Source: Candidatus Dormiibacter sp.
Lineage (GTDB): Bacteria; Chloroflexota; Dormibacteria; UBA8260
Assembly: GCA_025450495.1 (NCBI GenBank)
Contig: JANWHI010000018.1
Coordinates: 1-7,360 of the forward strand
Reading direction: 5' to 3'
DNA length: 7,360 bases
Shown piece by piece: positions 1 to 4,588 of the stretch. Within the stretch, counting starts at the first letter, position 1. The number at the start of each line of letters is the position of its first letter. The notes beneath the pieces are model-generated. The model was given only the letters and a program-made list of their open reading frames with translations, did no database searches and was not told the origin of the DNA. Made by a program: the position numbers and the translations under genes.

Positions 1-103
1 CGAGCACCAGCTCCCCGTCCCGCTTGAGGAGGTGGCTCGAGGCATCGAGCTGGCCCGTGGAATTCGGATCCGGCACCTGCTTGACGCAGACGACGACATT
101 CAT
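1..103 (-). CDS. etfB: Electron transfer flavoprotein subunit beta, N-terminal fragment (runs off the left edge)
   Basis: Only the first 34 codons are in the window. The reading starts MNVVVCVKQVPDPNSTGQLD, which matches the conserved opening of EtfB/FixA proteins: a hydrophobic beta strand followed by (I/V)KQVPD. EtfB pairs with EtfA to carry FAD and passes electrons from acyl-CoA dehydrogenases and related flavoenzymes to the quinone pool in the cytoplasm. The start is well supported: on the minus strand an AGGAG (plus-strand positions 109-113) lies 5 nt before the ATG. The gene is divergent from the secreted-protein gene at 271. An etfA gene would be expected downstream, to the left of the window, but this cannot be seen. 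Only the fragment length limits confidence. Confidence 0.85.
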   Translation of the reverse strand, partial: MNVVVCVKQVPDPNSTGQLDASSHLLKRDGELVL

Positions 104-108
104 GGGGA

Positions 109-113
109 CTCCT
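109..113 (-). promoter_or_regulatory. Shine-Dalgarno of etfB
   Basis: The minus strand reads AGGAG followed by TCCCC and then the ATG at 103. This is the best ribosome binding site in the window and fixes the etfB start. It contrasts with most other genes here, which lack a well-spaced site. Confidence 0.75.
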
Positions 114-146
114 GAGTATCACGATCTGTGAGAGCAGCGTGGTGGG

Positions 147-152
147 ACTCTA
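147..152 (-). promoter_or_regulatory. Possible -10 element for etfB
   Basis: The minus strand reads TAGAGT, four of six matches to TATAAT, preceded by GGG. Transcription starting about 7 nt downstream would give a leader of about 37 nt that includes the AGGAG. No convincing -35 box is visible. The same GGTAGAG core occurs on the other strand at 217-223, facing the divergent gene. Confidence 0.3.
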
Positions 153-223
153 CCCGACCGTTTCCAGTCGACGGCGGCGACTTCTCAGTGACGGCTAAGC
201 CTCGGTGAGGGCGTCCGGTAGAG
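148..223. repeat. Inverted 11-bp elements GTC(C/G)GGTAGAG in the divergent promoter region
   Basis: Minus strand 158-148 reads GTCGGGTAGAG and plus strand 213-223 reads GTCCGGTAGAG, so 10 of 11 bases are the same in inverted orientation, with 54 nt between the arms. Each copy points toward the gene it precedes and includes the candidate -10 element. It may be a shared promoter class or a pair of operator half-sites. This is seen directly in the sequence; the function is inference. Confidence 0.4.
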
Positions 224-224
224 A
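219..224 (+). promoter_or_regulatory. Possible -10 element for the gene at 271
   Basis: TAGAGA (running into AT) follows CCGG and lies about 46 nt before the ATG at 271. Transcription from about 231 would give a short leader carrying the purine-rich AGAGAGAG stretch that could serve as a weak ribosome binding site. No clear -35 box is seen. Confidence 0.3.
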
Positions 225-270
225 ATGATGTCAACCGACGGACACCGACCAACAGAGAGAGACCCCGCAC

Positions 271-855
271 ATGTTCACCTTCGTCCGTTCAGCCGCCCAC
301 TGGGTGGGCGGCCACGCATTTCCCGCCGCCGCCGCAACCGTGCTCGTGGTCGGAGCCGCTGCCGGTGGCATCGGCTACTCGATCGCCGGGGGCCGCGCCA
401 CGGCCGCACCGATCTCGTCCACTGCGCCCCCGACCACCACCCACCCGCCGGCCAATGGCAAGGCCAAGCCCCACAGCGGCACGGCGGCCAGCCGCGGCCA
501 GGCGCTGATCAACAGCGCGCTGACCATGCTCTCCAAGGAGACCGGGCAGTCGGTGGCGTCGATCCGTGCGCAGCTGGCCGCCGGCAAGTCGGTCGATGCG
601 ATCGCCGGCGCCAAGGCTCCCGCGATCCAGGCCCAGATCCTCGCGCAGCTCACCAAGCTGGGCAACCGCGCCGTCGCGGCCAAGAAGATCACCGCCGCGC
701 AGGAGACCATGTACCTCGCCCTGGCGAACACCAAGGTGGCCGCGCTGATGGCCGAGCCGGGAACGCAGCTCATGCAGGACGTGCAGAAGTTCCTGAAGAT
801 GCTGCAGTTGCACCGCCCGGCAGCTGCGACGCCGGCTCCGGCAACCGGCACCTGA
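271..855 (+). CDS. Membrane-anchored or secreted helical protein of unknown function
   Basis: The product is 194 residues. Residues about 16-38 (FPAAAATVLVVGAAAGGIGY) form one hydrophobic segment after a short basic N-terminus, so the protein is either anchored with its bulk outside or exported by a signal peptide; no lipobox is present. Residues about 40-75 form a Thr/Pro/Ala-rich linker. Residues about 76-180 are predicted helical and contain a pattern seen in exported actinobacterial-type proteins: a helix, then S(V/I)xxIRAQLAAGKSVDAIA, then a helix ending near AAKKITAAQETM. In those proteins the pattern is roughly 'xLxxGKSLADIA...LDxAVAxGxLTxxQA'. The C-terminus is Ala/Pro-rich. The ATG at 271 is preceded by AGAGAGAGA, a weak ribosome binding site. 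A longer frame opening at 225 in another phase is an Arg-rich GC shadow. The gene stands alone, divergent from etfB. I do not recognise a specific function. Confidence 0.75.
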   Translation: MFTFVRSAAHWVGGHAFPAAAATVLVVGAAAGGIGYSIAGGRATAAPISSTAPPTTTHPPANGKAKPHSGTAASRGQALINSALTMLSKETGQSVASIRAQLAAGKSVDAIAGAKAPAIQAQILAQLTKLGNRAVAAKKITAAQETMYLALANTKVAALMAEPGTQLMQDVQKFLKMLQLHRPAAATPAPATGT

Positions 856-881
856 CGGCGGGCCGCATCCGGCTGAGCCGA

Positions 882-908
882 GGGGAGGGGAGCGTCACTC
901 CCCTCTCT
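882..908 (+). terminator. Hairpin after the helical protein gene, possible terminator
   Basis: GAGGGGAG (885-892) and CTCCCCTC (898-905) form a perfect 8-bp stem with the 5-nt loop CGTCA. The stem can be extended outward by three more pairs (882-884 with 906-908), two of them G-U. It begins 27 nt after the stop codon. No run of T follows, only CGTCTGTCCCGG and then CTTTCT, so it would be a weak or factor-assisted terminator. Confidence 0.45.
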
Positions 909-942
909 CGTCTGTCCCGGCTTTCTGGTGAGGCCTCATCGG

Positions 943-948
943 TACACT
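943..948 (+). promoter_or_regulatory. Possible -10 element of a leaderless promoter for the prolyl isomerase
   Basis: TACACT preceded by GG lies 7 nt before the ATG at 956 (TACACT-GAGTCGG-ATG). A -10 element this close would start transcription at or next to the ATG, giving a leaderless mRNA. No Shine-Dalgarno is found in the preceding 15 nt, which supports this reading. No good -35 box is visible. Confidence 0.4.
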
Positions 949-955
949 GAGTCGG

Positions 956-1432
956 ATGGCCAAGTCCTACCAGCGTGCCGAGCAGGTGATCGATCCGGCG
1001 AAGAAGTACACGGCGACGATCACCACCGACAAGGGCGACATCGTCTTGTCGCTCGATCCTGCGCGCGCGCCCAAGAGCGTCAACAACTTCGTGTTCCTCG
1101 CGCGCGACGGCTTCTACGACGGGCTCACGTTTCACCGCGTGGTCGACGACTTCGTGATCCAGGCGGGCTGCCCTGAGGGAACCGGACGTGGTGGGCCGGG
1201 TTACCGGTGGGACGACGAACCGGTGCAGGGTGAGTACATCGCCGGCGCTGTCGCCTGTGCCAATGCCGGCGCCAACACCAACGGCTCACAGTTCTTCATC
1301 TGCACTGTCGACGATCGGCACAAGCTGGCCAAGTCCTACAACCTGTTCGGCCAGGTGGTGAAGGGCATGGAGGTGGTCGGGCAGATCCGGCAGGGCGACG
1401 TGATGCGGTCGGTGGCGGTGACCGAGGCTTAG
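956..1432 (+). CDS. Cyclophilin-type peptidyl-prolyl cis-trans isomerase
   Basis: The product is 158 residues, the size of a single cytoplasmic cyclophilin domain, with no signal peptide. It catalyses cis-trans isomerisation of X-Pro peptide bonds and helps protein folding. The family landmarks are in order: TTDKGDIVLSLDP (about 23-35), the FHRVVDDFVIQAG signature (59-71), and NGSQFFIC (109-116). R61, F66 and Q69 correspond to the catalytic R55, F60 and Q63 of human CypA, and the FF at 113-114 is also kept. The loop before the last FG motif reads HKLAKSYNLFG, so the positions of CypA W121 and H126 appear to be Lys and Tyr; bacterial cyclophilins often vary there, and low cyclosporin affinity is inferred. 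The PIG-L gene begins 5 nt after the stop, suggesting an operon. Confidence 0.93.
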   Translation: MAKSYQRAEQVIDPAKKYTATITTDKGDIVLSLDPARAPKSVNNFVFLARDGFYDGLTFHRVVDDFVIQAGCPEGTGRGGPGYRWDDEPVQGEYIAGAVACANAGANTNGSQFFICTVDDRHKLAKSYNLFGQVVKGMEVVGQIRQGDVMRSVAVTEA

Positions 1433-1437
1433 CGACG

Positions 1438-2316
1438 ATGTCCGACCGGCTGCGCCTCATGTCGATCCACGCTCACGCCGACGACGAGACCATCACCATG
1501 GGCGGCCTGCTGGCGACGTGCGCGGACCGCGGGATTCGCACCTGCAACATCTGCTGCACCGACGGCAAGCTGGCCACGATCGTCGCCGCCGACATGCCGG
1601 AGGAGACGACCCGCCCGCACCTCGCGGAGATTCGCCAGCAGGAGTTGCGCGCGGCGATGGAGATTCTCGGCGTCGACGAGGTGCAATTCCTCGGGTACGG
1701 CGACTCGGGGATGTGGGGCGCGGACACCAACCAACTGCCCGGTGCGTTCTGGAAGGCGGACATCAACGAGGCGGTCGGCCGCGTCGTCGCCCACATCCGG
1801 CGGTTCCGTCCGCAGGTGGTGGTCACGTACGACGCGGCCGGCGGCTACGGCCACCCCGACCATATCCAGACCCACCGGGTCGCGCTGCTGGCTGTCGAGG
1901 CAGCACTCCAGAAGGCGCTGTACCCCGAGGCGGGCGAGCCGTGGCGCGTGCAGAAGCTCTACTACACGGCGTTCCCGCGCTCGTTCTTCAAGAAGGTCGC
2001 CGACATGGCCAAGGCCGCGGGGATGGAGCCGCCGTTCGGCGTCGAGGATCCCGACGACCTGCCATTCCTGACACCGGATGAATGGGTCACGACAACGGTG
2101 GACGTCCGCAACGCCGTGCGCCGCAAGCGCGCCGCGCTGCTGGCGCACCACAGCCAGATCACCCGCGACTGGCCGATGCTGGCCATCCCCGAGGACGTCA
2201 ACATCGAGCAATTCGGCACCGAGGCGTATCAACTGGTGATCTCGCGCACCCTGCCGCGCCTGCCGGAGACCGATCTCTTCGCCGGCATCGAGGCCGCCGC
2301 AGCCGTCGCCGTCTGA
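1438..2316 (+). CDS. PIG-L/LmbE family zinc deacetylase (MshB/Mca-like)
   Basis: The product is 292 residues, close to the length of mycobacterial MshB and Mca. PIG-L enzymes use zinc to remove N-acyl groups from N-acetylglucosaminyl substrates; MshB deacetylates GlcNAc-inositol in mycothiol synthesis, and Mca cleaves mycothiol S-conjugates. The first metal motif is HAHADDE (residues 11-17), with H13 and D16 as expected zinc ligands and D15 as the catalytic base. The second, GYGHPDH, supplies H139 and H142. The usual Pro of (H/A)HPDDE is Ala14 here. Other shared features are RFRPQVVVTYD, GEPW followed by KLYY, and a C-terminal PETDLFAGIE that, from memory, closely resembles the end of Mca. 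The exact substrate cannot be assigned: mycothiol genes are not seen here. It starts 5 nt after the cyclophilin stop with only a weak GAGG upstream, so translational coupling is likely. It converges with the thiolase gene. Confidence 0.9.
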   Translation: MSDRLRLMSIHAHADDETITMGGLLATCADRGIRTCNICCTDGKLATIVAADMPEETTRPHLAEIRQQELRAAMEILGVDEVQFLGYGDSGMWGADTNQLPGAFWKADINEAVGRVVAHIRRFRPQVVVTYDAAGGYGHPDHIQTHRVALLAVEAALQKALYPEAGEPWRVQKLYYTAFPRSFFKKVADMAKAAGMEPPFGVEDPDDLPFLTPDEWVTTTVDVRNAVRRKRAALLAHHSQITRDWPMLAIPEDVNIEQFGTEAYQLVISRTLPRLPETDLFAGIEAAAAVAV

Positions 2317-2359
2317 CCGGCAGGCGGCCGCTCACGAGGCAGCCGTCACGACCCGAGCG

Positions 2360-3532
2360 TCAGACGCGCTCGACCACCATGGCGATGCCCTGACCGCCGC
2401 CGATGCACATGCCGGCAACGCCGAGCTGGGCGCCGCGGCGCTGCATCTCGTGCAGCAGCGTGACCATGATCCGCGTTCCGCTGGCTCCGATGGGGTGGCC
2501 GATGGCGATGGCGCCACCGTTGACGTTGAGCTTCTCGTCGGGAACCGCGAGCTCGCGTCCCACCGCGACCGACTGGGCCGCGAACGCCTCGTTCAACTCG
2601 AAGAGGTCGATGTCCGTGACGGCCAGACCTGCCCGTTCCAGGGCAGCGCGCACCGCCGGCACGGGACCCATGCCCATCACGCGTGGCGGCACGCCGGCGC
2701 TGGCGTAGGCGCGGATGCGCGCCAGCGGGGTACGGCCCTCGGCGCGAGCACGCGTCGCACTCATCACCACCACAGCGGCACCGCCGTCGGTGATGCCGCT
2801 GGCGTTGCCCGCGGTGACGCTGCCCTCCTTGTCGAAGGCCGGCCGCATGGCCGCCAGGGCGTCGCCGGTGATCCCCGGTCGCGGGTGCTCATCGACCTCG
2901 ATGGTCACCGTCTCCTTGCGCTTCTTGACGGGCACACCGACGATCTCGTCGCGGAATCGGCCGTCGGCGATCGCCCGCTCTGCCTTCTGCTGCGACGCGG
3001 CCGCGAACGCGTCCTGGTCCTCGCGGCTCACCTCGTACTCCCGGGCGACGTTCTCCGCGGTGTTGCCCATGTGGCAGTCCTCGAAGGCGCACCAGAGCCC
3101 GTCGCGGATCATCTCGTCGACCAGCTCGCCGTGGCCGAGCCGGTAGCCGAAGCGGCCGTTCTGCAGGAGGTAGGGGGCCCGGGACATGTTCTCCATGCCC
3201 CCGGCCAGCACCACCTCGGCGTCGCCGGCGCGGATCGCCTGCGCAGCCAGCGCGATCGTCTTCAGCCCTGAGCCGCACACCTTGTTGACCGTCATCGACG
3301 GCGTCTGCTCAGCGAGGCCCGCCCCGATCGCCGCCTGGCGTGCGGGGTTCTGGCCGAGGCCCGCGGAGAGCACGTTGCCCATGAGCACCTCGTCCACGGC
3401 CTCGAGCCCGGCACGGCGCATCGCCTCCTGGGCGGCGATGGCGCCCAGGGCAGGGGCGGGGATGTCGACGAACGCCCCACCCATGGTGCCGACCGGCGTG
3501 CGCACCGCGCTGACGATGACCGCCTCTTCCAT
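2360..3532 (-). CDS. Acetyl-CoA acetyltransferase (thiolase)
   Basis: The product is 390 residues, the standard length for thiolase II. It either condenses two acetyl-CoA to acetoacetyl-CoA (polyhydroxyalkanoate, ketone or isoprenoid routes) or cleaves 3-ketoacyl-CoA in beta-oxidation, in the cytoplasm. The sequence opens EEAVIVSAVRTPVG. The nucleophile lies in NKVCGSGLK (C86), the general-base histidine in AIGHPIGASG (H346), and the second cysteine in CIGGGQG (C376); NEAFA is also present, so all catalytic elements are intact. The ATG at 3532 is chosen because it begins the family N-terminus; the frame stays open farther upstream but that part overlaps the kinase gene and is not thiolase-like. 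The start lies 31 nt after the adenosine kinase stop. There is no spaced Shine-Dalgarno, only GGGGG touching the ATG. Whether it acts in synthesis or degradation is not decidable from sequence. Confidence 0.95.
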   Translation of the reverse strand: MEEAVIVSAVRTPVGTMGGAFVDIPAPALGAIAAQEAMRRAGLEAVDEVLMGNVLSAGLGQNPARQAAIGAGLAEQTPSMTVNKVCGSGLKTIALAAQAIRAGDAEVVLAGGMENMSRAPYLLQNGRFGYRLGHGELVDEMIRDGLWCAFEDCHMGNTAENVAREYEVSREDQDAFAAASQQKAERAIADGRFRDEIVGVPVKKRKETVTIEVDEHPRPGITGDALAAMRPAFDKEGSVTAGNASGITDGGAAVVVMSATRARAEGRTPLARIRAYASAGVPPRVMGMGPVPAVRAALERAGLAVTDIDLFELNEAFAAQSVAVGRELAVPDEKLNVNGGAIAIGHPIGASGTRIMVTLLHEMQRRGAQLGVAGMCIGGGQGIAMVVERV

Positions 3533-3538
3533 CCCCCG

Positions 3539-3544
3539 AGTATT
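3539..3544 (-). promoter_or_regulatory. Possible -10 element of a leaderless promoter for the thiolase
   Basis: The minus strand reads AATACT, four of six matches to TATAAT, 6 nt before the thiolase ATG. The spacing matches the candidate leaderless promoter of the prolyl isomerase. It lies in the 31-nt gap after the kinase, so it would be an internal promoter that lets the thiolase be expressed on its own. Confidence 0.3.
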
Positions 3545-3563
3545 GCAGGAGGGGGGGCCGGCC

Positions 3564-4502
3564 CTACTCCAGCCCGTGTCCGAACGACCGGGCATACCTC
3601 TCGGCGAATTGCTCGCGCGTGTAGCTGTGGCTCTGGGGGCCCTGCTGTTCGATGACGTACGCCGCCGCCAGCGCGCCCATGCGGGCGGCGGCGTCGGGGT
3701 CGCGCCCGGCCCGAAGCCCCGCGAGCAGGCCGGCGATGTAGGCGTCACCGGCGCCGGTGGGGTCGACCAGGGCCTGCGGCTGGGCGACCGGGATGCTGTG
3801 CACCTCGCCGCCGACGTGCAGCTCGCTGCCCTGGCCGCCCCGGGTCAGCGCGACCATGGCGCCACCACCGGCCAGCGCCTTCGGGTCGCGACCGGTGCGA
3901 CGCTGGATCACCTGGAACTCGTAGTCGTTGCCGACCAGCAGCCACGCCGCCTCGAGCCCGGCCACCAGCGTGTCGTCGCTCATCGAGCTCAGCTGTTGGG
4001 CGGGCGCGAACACCAGCCGCGCCTGGAGCCCGGCGGCCTGCTCGATGTGCAGGCCCATGCCATCGGGCGCATCGGGGGCGACGACGACGTGCTCGACACC
4101 CGACATGGCGGCGAGTTTGACGCGTGCGGCCCGGCCCATGGCGCCGGCGTAGAACGCGGTGATCTGGTTGTCGTCGGCGTCGGTGGTGATGTAGGACGTG
4201 GCCGTGGGGATGTCGTCGAACATCACCGCGCCGGAGGTGTCGACCCCGACCGCCGAGAGGGCGGCGCCGTACTCGGCGAAGTCGTTGCCGACGGCGGCGC
4301 AGAGCAGTGGACGCTCGCCGAGCAGGGCCAGGTTGTAGGCGATGTTGGCCGCGGTCCCGCCGCGGCGCTTCTGGAGACGGTCGACGAGGAACGACACGTT
4401 GAGGATGTGCGCCTGGTCGCTGATGATGTGCTCGGCGAAGCGGCCCGGGAACACCATGATGGTGTCGAAGGCGACCGACCCGGTGACGGCGATGGTTCCC
4501 AT
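3564..4502 (-). CDS. Adenosine kinase, PfkB carbohydrate kinase family
   Basis: The product is 312 residues. PfkB kinases phosphorylate the hydroxymethyl group of sugars or nucleosides with ATP. The opening IAVTGSVAFDTIMVFPGRF, then ILNVSFLVD and RRGGTAANIAYNLALLG (46-62), closely follows the Mycobacterium tuberculosis adenosine kinase as I remember it (IAVTGSIATDHLMRFPGRF, VSLSFLVDDL, HRGGVAGN). The ATP-site and anion-hole motif DPTGAGDAY lies at 247-255 with the catalytic base D253. APAQQLSSM corresponds to DPSQQLARL in that enzyme, with the Asp replaced by Ala. The role would be salvage of adenosine to AMP. The ATG at 4502 is the only sensible start for the family N-terminus. No Shine-Dalgarno is seen; TATGCT ends 9 nt upstream. 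It is followed by the thiolase and is divergent from the phosphorylase-like gene. Another nucleoside or sugar substrate is possible. Confidence 0.9.
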   Translation of the reverse strand: MGTIAVTGSVAFDTIMVFPGRFAEHIISDQAHILNVSFLVDRLQKRRGGTAANIAYNLALLGERPLLCAAVGNDFAEYGAALSAVGVDTSGAVMFDDIPTATSYITTDADDNQITAFYAGAMGRAARVKLAAMSGVEHVVVAPDAPDGMGLHIEQAAGLQARLVFAPAQQLSSMSDDTLVAGLEAAWLLVGNDYEFQVIQRRTGRDPKALAGGGAMVALTRGGQGSELHVGGEVHSIPVAQPQALVDPTGAGDAYIAGLLAGLRAGRDPDAAARMGALAAAYVIEQQGPQSHSYTREQFAERYARSFGHGLE

Positions 4503-4511
4503 GGACGGGCA

Positions 4512-4517
4512 AGCATA
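4512..4517 (-). promoter_or_regulatory. Possible -10 element for the adenosine kinase
   Basis: The minus strand reads TATGCT, four of six matches to TATAAT, with 9 nt to the ATG at 4502. This would give an mRNA with almost no leader. No matching -35 box is visible, so support is modest. Confidence 0.3.
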
Positions 4518-4553
4518 GGCACCGCCACCAGGGCCACTACCGTCGTGGCAGAG

Positions 4554-4573
4554 CCGCCCCGAGCCCGGGGCGG
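4554..4573. repeat. Perfect 20-bp inverted repeat in the divergent kinase/phosphorylase-like promoter region
   Basis: CCGCCCCG (4554-4561) and CGGGGCGG (4566-4573) are perfect reverse complements around the 4-nt centre AGCC. The repeat sits just upstream of the candidate -10 element at 4576-4581, where a -35 box or operator would lie. It could be a regulator binding site. A transcribed hairpin is less likely because it lies between two outward-facing genes. High GC raises the chance of a fortuitous palindrome. Confidence 0.4.
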
Positions 4574-4575
4574 GC

Positions 4576-4581
4576 GAGAAT
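4576..4581 (+). promoter_or_regulatory. Possible -10 element for the phosphorylase-like gene
   Basis: GAGAAT, four of six matches to TATAAT, lies 7 nt before the ATG at 4589 (GAGAAT-GGAGGGG-ATG). The spacing fits a leaderless mRNA starting at 4589 and would place an ATG at 4580 inside the promoter. A GGAG at 4582-4585 with a 3-nt spacer is an alternative, though short, ribosome binding site for the same ATG. Confidence 0.3.
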
Positions 4582-4588
4582 GGAGGGG

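Noticed and set aside
225..950. A 241-codon plus-strand frame starting MMSTDG that covers the 271-855 gene
   Set aside because: The translation is Arg/Pro/Gly-rich without structure, while the 271 frame gives a clean hydrophobic segment, linker and helical domain.
1059..1072. Alternating GC tract inside the cyclophilin gene
   Set aside because: It encodes the ordinary Pro-Ala-Arg-Ala-Pro segment of the protein and is too short to treat as a repeat feature.
1429..2232. A 267-codon minus-strand frame opposite the PIG-L gene
   Set aside because: The plus strand carries a full PIG-L protein with both zinc motifs; the antisense frame has no family features.
2317..2359. Possible bidirectional terminator between the convergent PIG-L and thiolase genes
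   Set aside because: Only short GC-rich complementarities (such as the GCGGCCGC palindrome) are present, with no stable stem and no T-run.
3548..3567. G-run and GGCCGGCC palindrome between the adenosine kinase and thiolase genes
   Set aside because: A run of seven G plus a short palindrome is expected at this base composition; a terminator would need a longer stem and a T tract.
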